A stretch of DNA of 10,355 nucleotides from Bacteroidota bacterium (GTDB lineage: Bacteria; Bacteroidota; Bacteroidia; Bacteroidales; Paludibacteraceae): positions 1 through 10,355 of the forward strand of contig JAEWUM010000039.1 in NCBI GenBank assembly GCA_023459355.1, read 5' to 3'. Shown here piece after piece: positions 1 to 6,927 of the stretch (position 1 is its first letter; every line of letters starts with the position of its first letter). The position numbers and the translations under genes were made by a program. The notes below the pieces were generated by a model. The model did no database searches, was not told the origin of the DNA, and worked only from the letters and a program-made list of their open reading frames with translations.

Positions 1-114
1 GATTTCAATGGTTTCTCTACTGTTCACTGTTGAACGTGTAAAAAAGGTATCGCCATTCGACATGTCTTTAAACACAACCGTGCGATAGTTTTCTGGGTGG
101 ATTCCGCTTTTCAT
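1..114 (-). CDS. rpmE2: 50S ribosomal protein L31 type B, N-terminal part
   Basis: The 38 visible codons begin MKSGIHPENYRTVVFKDMSN and continue through GDTFFTRSTVNSRETIEI. This is the strongly conserved start of the type B ribosomal protein L31, a component of the large subunit. Type B is the form lacking the zinc-binding cysteines; no cysteine occurs in the visible part, which agrees. The frame runs off the left edge, so roughly the last half of an 80 to 90 residue protein is missing. The ATG at 112-114 follows a well-formed promoter at 155-185. In many bacteria the zinc-free paralogue is induced by zinc starvation, but no Zur-like operator is evident here, and many Bacteroidota have type B as their normal L31. 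Confidence 0.93.
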   Translation of the reverse strand, partial: MKSGIHPENYRTVVFKDMSNGDTFFTRSTVNSRETIEI

Positions 115-154
115 ATCTTATGTTTTAATTTTTTTATTCTTACAAATTGGCTTG

Positions 155-185
155 CAAAAGTACAACAATTAATTTAATTTCCAAA
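155..185 (-). promoter_or_regulatory. Bacteroidota-type promoter of rpmE2
   Basis: Read on the minus strand, TTTG at 182-185 is followed after 19 nt by TACTTTTG at 155-162. This fits the primary sigma factor consensus of the phylum (TTTG near -33, TAnnTTTG near -7). It lies about 40 nt upstream of the rpmE2 ATG and between the stop of the EamA gene and rpmE2, so rpmE2 is probably transcribed on its own. Confidence 0.75.
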
Positions 186-202
186 GAGAAAATCTGTTTT
201 TT

Positions 203-1102
203 TTACCTGCTACCAAAATACAGCAACAACATCCCGATTAAAACCCCTATTAAATCAATCATCTTTAATTTTAGATACTTATCACGCAGTACCAGTGCCC
301 CGTAGATAAAGGGCACAATTACTCCTGCCCTTCTGACGGTTCCCAGGACTGAAATCAGTGAATCTGGTAACGTTAACGCGTAAAAATAAACGAAATCGGA
401 GCTAACTAACAGTATGGATATAAACACGATAGACCAGCGAAAACGAAAGGGTGTTGTCTTCTTACGGGTCGGATACCACAGGGTAAACGTGATGATAGCC
501 ATCATGATGACCTGGTAAAAGGTATAGTAAACCTGCACGGCCATGTGATTGAACCGCCCCATCAGGTATTTATCGTACAATCCGCTGGTGGCGCCGGTTA
601 CCGTAGCCATGATGATAAACCATATCCATTTGTTTTTGCCAAACACATAACCTTCTTTTTTCCCGATCAGTGAAAACATAAAGAACGAAACTAATGTAAT
701 AGCGATACCGCCTATCTGAAAGCCATTCAACTGCTCTCCAAAGATTAACACCCCACCGAGCACCACCAGTACCGGCTGCGTAGCTTTGATAGGCGCTGCC
801 AGGGTAAGTGGCAGGTTCTTCATGGCAAAATAAGCAAATAGCCAGGATGACAACACAATCGTCGACTTAACCAAAATCAGCAAATGTGTTTTGAAATCCA
901 CCTGCGGTACAAAGAAGATTCCACCTTCCAACCATGCAGGTGCAAAACTGGAAATCAACAGGAATGGCAACAAAAGCAGAGAAGAAATGCATATTGATGT
1001 AAACAATACCGGTATCACTGCATTCTCATGCAGCGACACCTTCTTGCTCACCTCGTAAGAGCCAAGTAACAAAGCGGATATTATGCCAAGAAAGAGCCAC
1101 AT
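203..1102 (-). CDS. EamA-family (DMT superfamily) membrane transporter
   Basis: This 299-residue protein is almost entirely hydrophobic and can be read as ten transmembrane helices in two repeats. EamA repeat 1 spans about residues 2-143 and repeat 2 about 157-296. The segment YFAMKNLPLTLAAPIKATQP (91-110), followed by a GGVLIFGEQL-like helix end, is typical of the first EamA repeat. Basic loops (KK at 148-149, RKK at 213-215) fit the inside-positive pattern. The family exports or exchanges small metabolites such as amino acids, sugars or drugs in the inner membrane; the substrate cannot be told from sequence. The ATG at 1100-1102 opens directly into the first helix (MWLFLGIISA). I see no clear TAnnTTTG box upstream; that interval is filled with repeat sequence, so read-through from truA is possible. 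Confidence 0.9.
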   Translation of the reverse strand: MWLFLGIISALLLGSYEVSKKVSLHENAVIPVLFTSICISSLLLLPFLLISSFAPAWLEGGIFFVPQVDFKTHLLILVKSTIVLSSWLFAYFAMKNLPLTLAAPIKATQPVLVVLGGVLIFGEQLNGFQIGGIAITLVSFFMFSLIGKKEGYVFGKNKWIWFIIMATVTGATSGLYDKYLMGRFNHMAVQVYYTFYQVIMMAIITFTLWYPTRKKTTPFRFRWSIVFISILLVSSDFVYFYALTLPDSLISVLGTVRRAGVIVPFIYGALVLRDKYLKLKMIDLIGVLIGMLLLYFGSR

Positions 1103-1126
1103 GATTTTTTTCGAAAATTAATTAGT

Positions 1127-1142
1127 GAATAGCGAATAACTA
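1127..1142 (-). repeat. inverted copy of the ATTCGCT heptamer repeat
   Basis: The 16 bases at 1127-1142 are the exact reverse complement of 1207-1222 (TAGTTATTCGCTATTC). With the tandem block at 1191-1243 they form a long-armed inverted repeat with about 64 nt between the arms, filling most of the EamA-truA gap. A transcript of either strand could fold here. The arm lies about 25 nt upstream of the EamA start codon. Confidence 0.75.
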
Positions 1143-1190
1143 TTACTTCATTAATAAATATTGTCAGTGCAAAACAAACACTTAACCCTC

Positions 1191-1243
1191 ATTCGCTATT
1201 CGCTATTAGTTATTCGCTATTCGCTATTAGTTATTCGCTATTA
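1191..1243. repeat. tandem repeat, 21-nt unit built from heptamers
   Basis: Two exact 21-nt units (1191-1211 and 1212-1232) plus a partial third reach about 1243. Each unit is three heptamers, ATTCGCT ATTCGCT ATTAGTT, so the array has a nested 7-nt period. It overlaps the 3' end of truA: the last TruA residues (IANN) and the TAA stop at 1227-1229 are read from it. Confidence 0.85.
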
Positions 1244-1985
1244 AATAAATTTCATCAGGATAATTCACCTCCACTAAATAAAGTCCGTGTGCAGGAACGG
1301 AAACGCCTGCTTTGCAGCGGTCTTTGGCTTCGATGATGCGGCAAAAATATGCCACACTTAATTTGTGCAGACCCACCTCAAAGAGGGTTCCGACAATCGA
1401 ACGTACCATGTTGCGTAAAAAACGGTCGGCCTCGATGGTAAACACCCATTCATCTCCCACTTTTTGCCAGACAGCTTCAGTTATCACACAATTATTAGTT
1501 TTCACATCGGTATGCAGTTTACTGAAACTGGTAAAATCGGCATAATCCTTCAGTTTCTGCGCTGCCTCATTCATCAAATCAAAATCCAGCGGATGATACA
1601 TCCTCAGTGCCAGGTTTTCCTTAAACACATTCTTTCCGATATAGAGGTGATATTCGTATTTGCGGGATATAGCATCGAAACGGGCATGGGCATCAGGGTT
1701 CACTGCAATAATCTGGTCCACTGCAATATCCTTCGGCAGGATACTATTCAGTCTGCGTACATAATCACCACCAGCTAAATCTGCATGTTCAGAATCAAAA
1801 TGAGCCACCATCTGTTTCGCATGTACGCCGGTATCGGTGCGACCGGCAGCCACCACTTCCGTTTCTTCCCTGAGCAATGTGCGCAAACCATTCGTGAACA
1901 CTTCCTGCACGGAAATGCCGTTGGGTTGGATTTGCCAGCCGTGGTAGGCTGTACCATTATATGCAAAATAGATGAAATAACGCAT
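1227..1985 (-). CDS. truA: tRNA pseudouridine(38-40) synthase TruA
   Basis: TruA isomerises uridines 38, 39 and 40 in the anticodon arm of many tRNAs. The 252-residue protein has the usual family length. The catalytic block AAGRTDTGVHAKQM contains the nucleophilic Asp at residue 51. RFDAISRKYEYHLY (about 102-115) and RFLRNMVRSIVGTLFEVG (188-205) are the other conserved TruA segments. I chose the ATG at 1983-1985 because it overlaps the purU stop as TGATG, the usual coupling arrangement; a GTG one codon upstream (1986-1988) would add one Met. truA is therefore the second gene of a purU-truA operon. Its last four residues come from an intergenic repeat, which suggests the original stop was altered by repeat insertion. 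The function is secure. Confidence 0.96.
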   Translation of the reverse strand: MRYFIYFAYNGTAYHGWQIQPNGISVQEVFTNGLRTLLREETEVVAAGRTDTGVHAKQMVAHFDSEHADLAGGDYVRRLNSILPKDIAVDQIIAVNPDAHARFDAISRKYEYHLYIGKNVFKENLALRMYHPLDFDLMNEAAQKLKDYADFTSFSKLHTDVKTNNCVITEAVWQKVGDEWVFTIEADRFLRNMVRSIVGTLFEVGLHKLSVAYFCRIIEAKDRCKAGVSVPAHGLYLVEVNYPDEIYLIANN

Positions 1986-2851
1986 CACTGAAACACAACG
2001 GTTCTGTTTTTATACGTAAGGGTTTTTCTTTCGATGTGTTTTTCGACCGCACGCGAAAGCACAATTTTCTCCAAATCACGACCTTTGTGTATCAACACAT
2101 CTACTGTATCCACATGCGAAATTCGGGTGACATCCTGCTCGATAATCGGACCAGCATCCAGGTCTGTGGTCACATAGTGACTGGTCGCCCCGATAATTTT
2201 CACGCCACGTTCATGTGCTGCATGGTAAGGCTTCGCTCCCATGAAAGCAGGAAGAAAAGAGTGATGGATATTGATAATGCGATCGGGATAATGGTTGATA
2301 AACTCCGGAGACAGGATTTGCATGTACCGTGCGAGAACGCAGAATGTAATACCTTTCGACTTCAGTAATTCCAGTTGCTTTGCTTCCTGTTCGGCCTTAT
2401 TATCTTTGTTGATGGGAAAATAATGATATTCGATACCGAAACGTTGTGCCACCGGCTCCATATCCGGATGGTTGCTGATGATCAGAGGAATATCCACATG
2501 CCACTCCCCTGCCGCATAGCGCGACAATAAATCATACAAGCAATGGGGCATCTTCGAAACAAAGATTGCCATCCTGGGTTTCGTATCCGAAAAATAAAGC
2601 CTGAAGTGCATGTCAAACCGGCTTGCCAGCAAGGTCTGGAAATAATCCTGAATTTTTTCCTTGGGAATCTGGAAGGTGTCCAAATCCCATTTCACACGCA
2701 TGAAGAAAACTTTCTCTTCGCGGTTTACATACTGGTCGAGGTATAAAATATTACCACTGTGCTGATTGATGAACTCAGTCACAGCCGCCAAAATCCCGGG
2801 TTTATCGGGACAGTGCAGTAACAATACTGCGGTATTATCGTTTAATTTCAT
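1985..2851 (-). CDS. purU: formyltetrahydrofolate deformylase PurU
   Basis: PurU hydrolyses 10-formyltetrahydrofolate to formate and tetrahydrofolate. This balances the one-carbon pool and can supply formate to the PurT step of purine synthesis. The 288-residue length is normal. An N-terminal ACT regulatory domain (about 8-85, starting VLLLHCPDKPGILAAVTEFI) is followed by a formyltransferase-fold catalytic domain (about 93-270). The catalytic signature is intact: Asn194, His196 and His197 in NIHHSFLPAF, and Asp232 in DAGPI. The ACT domain separates it from phosphoribosylglycinamide formyltransferase PurN, which has the same fold. It is first in a two-gene unit with truA, the stop and start overlapping by one base, and is driven by the box at 2886-2893. 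Confidence 0.95.
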   Translation of the reverse strand: MKLNDNTAVLLLHCPDKPGILAAVTEFINQHSGNILYLDQYVNREEKVFFMRVKWDLDTFQIPKEKIQDYFQTLLASRFDMHFRLYFSDTKPRMAIFVSKMPHCLYDLLSRYAAGEWHVDIPLIISNHPDMEPVAQRFGIEYHYFPINKDNKAEQEAKQLELLKSKGITFCVLARYMQILSPEFINHYPDRIINIHHSFLPAFMGAKPYHAAHERGVKIIGATSHYVTTDLDAGPIIEQDVTRISHVDTVDVLIHKGRDLEKIVLSRAVEKHIERKTLTYKNRTVVFQ

Positions 2852-2885
2852 TTTCTTTCTGATAATCTACCTTAAAAACGAACTG

Positions 2886-2893
2886 CAAAGATA
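2886..2893 (-). promoter_or_regulatory. -7 box of the purU-truA promoter
   Basis: On the minus strand 2886-2893 reads TATCTTTG, a good TAnnTTTG box about 35 nt upstream of the purU ATG. The matching -33 region at about 2913-2916 is only T-rich (TTTT) and runs into the end of the lipocalin gene, so the -33 element is weak. Confidence 0.6.
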
Positions 2894-2916
2894 GTATTTA
2901 TCAATGAAAGAAAAAA

Positions 2917-3444
2917 TCAGTCATGCTCCACCCAAATCAATTTATCGGTATCGAAACCAATTTCCTGTGCTTTTTTCACATAAGCGGTTTTAATCTCTTC
3001 GGGAATGGTTTTCTCTCTGGCCAGAATCCAGAGGTATTTAAGACTACTGCCGGCGATGAGTGCGTATTTATACTCATCATCTAAGGCAATAACATTGTAA
3101 CCTCCGTAAAACGGTCCAAAAAACGACACTTTGAGCATGGCAACTGTTGGATCACCCACGAACTTAGCTTTACCATTAGCTTCTTTCCACTCTTTCTTTA
3201 CATAATTATATCCCCGATTGGTTACATCAATAAAACCGTCATCACGCAATTGGTAAAATGCAGTAGTATTATTCAGATCCTTTTCAAACCTGAAATCAAA
3301 ACGCGCAATTTCATACCATTTGCCTAAATATTTCTCTTTATCGAAAGATGTTACAGCCACTGCTCCGGGAGGAATGGTAGTGCAGGATTTCAGGAATAGT
3401 CCCATACTGCAAAGGATGATTGTTAAAAATGTGATTTTTTTCAT
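2917..3444 (-). CDS. blc: Blc-type lipocalin lipoprotein
   Basis: The 175-residue protein starts with a lipoprotein signal: basic MKK, a hydrophobic stretch, then the lipobox LKSC with the lipidated Cys at residue 21. The mature part is a lipocalin. It has the N-terminal signature YLGKWYEIARFDFRFEK (Gly41, Trp43), the following strand ending TAFYQL, and the C-terminal signature YALIAGSSLKYLWILARE (127-144). Bacterial lipocalins of the Blc group bind fatty acids or lysophospholipids and act in the cell envelope. There is no acidic run after the lipidated Cys, so I see no surface-export signal and place it on the periplasmic side. It stands 95 nt downstream of an acyl-CoA synthetase gene, which fits a lipid-related role, but co-transcription is not shown. 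I find no TAnnTTTG box directly in front of it. Confidence 0.92.
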   Translation of the reverse strand: MKKITFLTIILCSMGLFLKSCTTIPPGAVAVTSFDKEKYLGKWYEIARFDFRFEKDLNNTTAFYQLRDDGFIDVTNRGYNYVKKEWKEANGKAKFVGDPTVAMLKVSFFGPFYGGYNVIALDDEYKYALIAGSSLKYLWILAREKTIPEEIKTAYVKKAQEIGFDTDKLIWVEHD

Positions 3445-3498
3445 GATGAGTAATTATATTTTTACCGATACGTCACCAGTACTCTTTCTGCTTTAGCC

Positions 3499-3522
3499 CG
3501 GCATAGTCCGTAGACTACACCG
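3499..3522. repeat. imperfect hairpin between ligase and lipocalin genes
   Basis: CGGCATAGTC at 3499-3508 pairs with GACTACACCG at 3513-3522 over a CGTA loop, eight of ten pairs matching, with the inner five (TAGTC/GACTA) perfect. On the minus strand it is not followed by a T tract, so it is not a standard intrinsic terminator. It could slow transcription or be a decayed palindromic repeat. Confidence 0.4.
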
Positions 3523-3539
3523 AACAGTATTTACCATAT

Positions 3540-5303
3540 TTATGCAAATAGTTTTTCAATTCTCTCTGCATAATGTGCCTCGATAACCTTACGTTTGATT
3601 TTCAGGGTTGGCGACAGGAAACCACCTGGCTGTGTCCACTCTTCCGGTACCAACTGCCAGCGTTTTACCTGCTCGAAATCACCAAAGAAAGCATTATATT
3701 TCTTTATTTCTTCTTCATAACGTTTCAGCACAACCTTATTCTGGATAATATCCTCATTAGAAGTGTAAGAAATATTGTGTATACCACACCATGATTTCAA
3801 ATACACAAAATCCGGTGAAATCAAGGCAGCAGCAAATTTCTTATTCTCACCCAGTACGATCATATTATCGATAAACGGCGATTCGGTAAACTTGGATTCG
3901 ACAGCCTGCGGATTCACGTATTTACCAAAAGATGTTTTAAAAATACTTTTCAGACGGCCGGTAATAATCAACTGGCCTTCCGGTGTAAATTTGCCGGTAT
4001 CGCCTGTATGGAACCAGCCATCGGTATCAATCACCTGTGAAGTTAGTTCCGGGTCACGATAATAACCCATCATCACATTATGACCTCGGCACATAATTTC
4101 GTCTCTCTCACCCAGTTTCACTTCTATACCGGGTAATGGCAGACCTACCGTACCGAATTTGCGACCATGTTTGCCTCGCTGACTTACCGCAATTACGGGA
4201 GAAGTTTCACTTAACCCGTAACCTTCAAATACCGGCATACCGATCGCAGAGAAGAATGAACCCATGTGAGGTTGCAAAGCCGAACCTCCCGACACCACGA
4301 TATCAAAATTACCGCCAATGGCTTCCCTCCACTTGGAGAAAATCAGCTTATCAGCCAGTTTAAGCTGTTGCTTCATACACCAGCTATTACCTTCTAACTG
4401 ATATTTAGTGGCTAAATTAAATGCCCAGTAATATAATTTTCGTTTGATGAAAGGCTGTTTTTTACCGGCCAAATAAAGTTTATCATAAATTTTTTCGAGC
4501 AAACGGGGCACACAAGTCATCATGGTAGGTTTTACTTCCTTGATATTTTCGGCGATAGTTGCAAGACTTTCTGCATAATACACCGACATACCCAGATATT
4601 GGTACAAATACACCAGAATACGCTCGTATGCATGGCAAAGCGGCAGGAAACTCAAAGCTGTTTTACTCCATTTGGAGGGAGTCATTTTCAGATTATCGAG
4701 CTGACTTATAAGGTTATGGTGCGATAACATCACTCCTTTAGGGTTTCCTGTAGTTCCTGAAGTGTAAATGATTGTTGCCATATTCTCCGGTTTAATGGCA
4801 GCTTTGATGCCGGATAGCGCTTCCGGAGCAGGGTTTTCTTTCCCCAGTTGAATAAGTTGATCCAAATATTTATAATCCCCGTCTTCTTCATCAAAAAGAA
4901 AAATTTCTTTCAACGTTTTAATTTCGGGCATAACCGGTTCTAATTTACGGAGCAGTGATTTCCCATCAATAAAAATCATCTTCATATCAGCATGATTAAG
5001 GATATAACGATAGTCATCCTGACTGATGGTCGGATAAATCGGAATTGAGATAGCGCCCGACTGCATGATAGCCATGTCAAGCATATTCCATTCCGGACGA
5101 TTGCCACTGACAATACCTATATTATCTCCTGCTTTTATCCCCAGTTTCAACAATCCGTAACTGATTTGATTCACTGTCTCAACATACTCCTGAATGCTGA
5201 TTTTCTTCCATGTTCCGTTTTTCTTGCTGGCCAATGCAGCATCCTGATTCGGATAATTTTCCAGGTAATTATCCAGCAAATCGAATATACGCGTAACTTC
5301 CAT
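3540..5303 (-). CDS. long-chain fatty acid--CoA ligase (AMP-binding, FadD15-like)
   Basis: This ANL-superfamily enzyme activates a fatty acid with ATP, via an acyl-adenylate, and transfers it to CoA. From the start chosen here it has 587 residues, about the usual length. The motifs are in order: the phosphate loop YTSGTTGNPKG at about 180-190, EGYGLSETSP at about 360-369, GWFHTGDTG at about 429-437, and the linker GRLKSIFKTSFGKYVNPQ from about 449. The C-terminal LSPTLKIKRK carries the probable catalytic lysine near 568. The hinge segment and the SPTLKIKR ending are those of long-chain acyl-CoA synthetases rather than acetyl-CoA synthetase. An upstream ATG at 5412-5414 would add 37 residues, but these are read through a palindromic repeat and the likely promoter. 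The ATG at 5301-5303 opens MEVTRIFDLLDNY and has AGGAAA eight bases upstream. Confidence 0.93.
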   Translation of the reverse strand: MEVTRIFDLLDNYLENYPNQDAALASKKNGTWKKISIQEYVETVNQISYGLLKLGIKAGDNIGIVSGNRPEWNMLDMAIMQSGAISIPIYPTISQDDYRYILNHADMKMIFIDGKSLLRKLEPVMPEIKTLKEIFLFDEEDGDYKYLDQLIQLGKENPAPEALSGIKAAIKPENMATIIYTSGTTGNPKGVMLSHHNLISQLDNLKMTPSKWSKTALSFLPLCHAYERILVYLYQYLGMSVYYAESLATIAENIKEVKPTMMTCVPRLLEKIYDKLYLAGKKQPFIKRKLYYWAFNLATKYQLEGNSWCMKQQLKLADKLIFSKWREAIGGNFDIVVSGGSALQPHMGSFFSAIGMPVFEGYGLSETSPVIAVSQRGKHGRKFGTVGLPLPGIEVKLGERDEIMCRGHNVMMGYYRDPELTSQVIDTDGWFHTGDTGKFTPEGQLIITGRLKSIFKTSFGKYVNPQAVESKFTESPFIDNMIVLGENKKFAAALISPDFVYLKSWCGIHNISYTSNEDIIQNKVVLKRYEEEIKKYNAFFGDFEQVKRWQLVPEEWTQPGGFLSPTLKIKRKVIEAHYAERIEKLFA

Positions 5304-5350
5304 ATAATTTCCTATTAATAATTTCTTATTTTTCAAATTGATTGAACTTT

Positions 5351-5384
5351 CAAAATTAGAAAAATTTATCGAATATTCATCAAA
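5351..5384 (-). promoter_or_regulatory. probable promoter of the acyl-CoA synthetase gene
   Basis: On the minus strand TTTG at 5381-5384 and TAATTTTG at 5351-5358 are 22 nt apart, slightly longer than the usual 19-20. The -7 box is 47 nt upstream of the ATG at 5303. Its position inside the possible N-terminal extension is one reason to prefer the shorter protein. Confidence 0.5.
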
Positions 5385-5399
5385 ATTGTTTTTTTTACC

Positions 5400-5427
5400 G
5401 TAGAGACATTGCATGCAATGTCTCTAC
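5400..5427. repeat. 28-nt perfect palindrome (GTAGAGACATTGCA and its complement)
   Basis: Positions 5400-5413 (GTAGAGACATTGCA) are followed at once by their exact reverse complement at 5414-5427, with no loop and no mismatch. The GTAGAGAC...GTCTCTAC ends resemble a palindromic repeat family I recall from intergenic regions of Bacteroidota and cyanobacteria. Neither strand has a T tract just after it, so it does not look like an ordinary terminator. It lies between radA and the acyl-CoA synthetase promoter. Confidence 0.85.
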
Positions 5428-5441
5428 AAAAGAAATTGTGT

Positions 5442-5487
5442 GCATCACATGCGCCACATAATGCGCATCACATGCACTACCTAATGC
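5442..5487. repeat. two tandem copies of a 23-nt unit
   Basis: Units 5442-5464 and 5465-5487 share 20 of 23 bases. Both begin GCATCACATGC and end TAATGC; a third partial start (GCAACAG) follows at 5488. The block fills the space between the radA stop and the 28-nt palindrome. It contains several TGCGCA and GCATGTGATGC-like segments. I see no reading frame or promoter in it. Confidence 0.7.
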
Positions 5488-5504
5488 GCAACAGATACAT
5501 TATT

Positions 5505-6875
5505 TTACTTTTTAAACAATACGCGGAATGCCTCCTCCACTTTCTTCACCCGGATGATTTCCATGTTGATTTTGTCGAGGTTGAGGCCTTTGAGGTCGAA
5601 ATTGGGAATGAGCATTTTGGTAAAACCGAGTTTCTCGGCTTCGCGGATGCGTTGTTCGATACGGTTGATGGGACGGATTTCACCGGAAAGTCCGACTTCT
5701 CCGGCCATGCACACATGCTTTTCGATGGCAATATCCACATTGGAAGAAAGGATAGCAGAAATGACAGCCAGGTCTATTGCCGGGTCATTAACTTTGATAC
5801 CTCCGGCAATATTCAAAAACACGTCTTTTTGTGCCAATTTAAAACCTACACGTTTTTCGAGTACGGCAAGTAACATATTGAGACGACGTAAATCGAAACC
5901 GGTGGAGGAACGTTGGGGTGTTCCGTAGGCCGCCGAACTTACAAGCGACTGCACTTCAATTAAAAACGGTCGAATACCTTCCACTGCTGAAGCAATGGCT
6001 ACCCCGCTGAGCCCTTCGTGGTTTTGCGACAACAACAATTCCGAGGGGTTGTTTACTTCCCGCAGTCCGTTGTGTTGCATTTCAAAAATGCCCAATTCGG
6101 CAGTGCTTCCGAATCGGTTCTTGATGGCTCTTAAAATACGGTACATGTAATGCTGGTCGCCTTCAAACTGCAACACCGTATCCACGATGTGTTCCAATAC
6201 TTTCGGACCGGCAATGCTGCCTTCTTTGTTGATGTGCCCGATGAGCAACACAGGCGTTCCGGAACTTTTACAGTATTTCAATAAAGCCGCGGCACATTCA
6301 CGCACCTGCGACACAGAGCCGGGAGAGGATTCGATTGTTTCGGTCGAAACGGTTTGTATGGAATCGACCACCACCAAATCGGGGTTGATGTTGCTGATGT
6401 GTACAAAAATCTGTTCGAGGGAGGTCTCGCTGACTACATAACAGTCGGTTGCCCCGGGATTTAACCGTTCAGCACGCAACTTGATTTGTTTGACACTTTC
6501 CTCACCCGAGACATACAGTATTTTTCTATTGCGGATATTCAGCACTACCTGCAACACGAGGGTTGACTTGCCAATGCCCGGTTCGCCACCAATGAGTACG
6601 AGCGATCCGGGAACCAGTCCCCCACCCAGTACCCGGTTCAGTTCACCCGAGTGCGTATCAATCCGGCTTTCTTCGGTTGTTTCCACCTGCGAAATCAACA
6701 CCGGTTTCTCCTTTGTCACCTGAATACCCGCCAGCTGGATGCTTTGTTTGCTCTCCTTGCTGATGATTTCTTCGACATAGGTGTTCCATTCCCCGCAGGA
6801 CGGACATTTCCCTATCCACTTCGGAGAATCGTTGCCGCAGTTTTGGCAGACGTATACGCTCTTGGTTTTTGCCAT
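5505..6875 (-). CDS. radA: DNA repair protein RadA (Sms)
   Basis: RadA is a RecA-related ATPase that extends D-loops and helps process recombination intermediates at stalled forks and double-strand breaks. All parts are present in 456 residues, the family's usual length. These are a C4 zinc finger (Cys10, Cys13, Cys24, Cys27), a Walker A loop GEPGIGKST at 97-105, a Walker B strand LVVVDS ending near 171-172, and the RadA-specific KNRFG at 252-256. A Lon-protease-like C-terminal domain from about residue 270 ends in VEEAFRVLFKK. The ATG at 6873-6875 starts MAKTKSVYVCQNCG, where the zinc finger normally begins. It lies 52 nt after tpiA with a 33-nt palindrome between them and no visible promoter box, so it may be the last gene of the tpiA transcript. 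Confidence 0.96.
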   Translation of the reverse strand: MAKTKSVYVCQNCGNDSPKWIGKCPSCGEWNTYVEEIISKESKQSIQLAGIQVTKEKPVLISQVETTEESRIDTHSGELNRVLGGGLVPGSLVLIGGEPGIGKSTLVLQVVLNIRNRKILYVSGEESVKQIKLRAERLNPGATDCYVVSETSLEQIFVHISNINPDLVVVDSIQTVSTETIESSPGSVSQVRECAAALLKYCKSSGTPVLLIGHINKEGSIAGPKVLEHIVDTVLQFEGDQHYMYRILRAIKNRFGSTAELGIFEMQHNGLREVNNPSELLLSQNHEGLSGVAIASAVEGIRPFLIEVQSLVSSAAYGTPQRSSTGFDLRRLNMLLAVLEKRVGFKLAQKDVFLNIAGGIKVNDPAIDLAVISAILSSNVDIAIEKHVCMAGEVGLSGEIRPINRIEQRIREAEKLGFTKMLIPNFDLKGLNLDKINMEIIRVKKVEEAFRVLFKK

Positions 6876-6886
6876 GATACATTTTC

Positions 6887-6919
6887 AAACCTGTCAGGTT
6901 TTAAAAACCTGACAGGTTT
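6887..6919. repeat. 33-nt palindromic repeat, copy 1 (tpiA-radA gap)
   Basis: Sixteen-base arms, AAACCTGTCAGGTTTT and its reverse complement, surround a single central base, and each arm itself contains CCTGTCAGG. The only difference from the copy at 7740-7772 is at unit positions 2 and 32. On the minus strand the hairpin is followed by TTTGAAAA, so at most it is a weak terminator between tpiA and radA. Confidence 0.88.
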
Positions 6920-6927
6920 ATTTTACA

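Noticed and set aside
1464..2368. Plus-strand open frames opposite truA and purU
   Set aside because: Their translations show no domain features, and the minus-strand genes have intact catalytic motifs throughout.
5304..5414. 37-residue N-terminal extension of the acyl-CoA synthetase
   Set aside because: It begins inside the 28-nt palindrome and runs through the likely promoter at 5351-5384; its composition is unlike the family, and the ATG at 5303 has a better upstream context.
5409..5928. Plus-strand open frames of 154 and 124 residues opposite radA
   Set aside because: They are antisense shadows of the radA C-terminal domain and have no promoter and no recognisable protein features. RadA is complete on the other strand.
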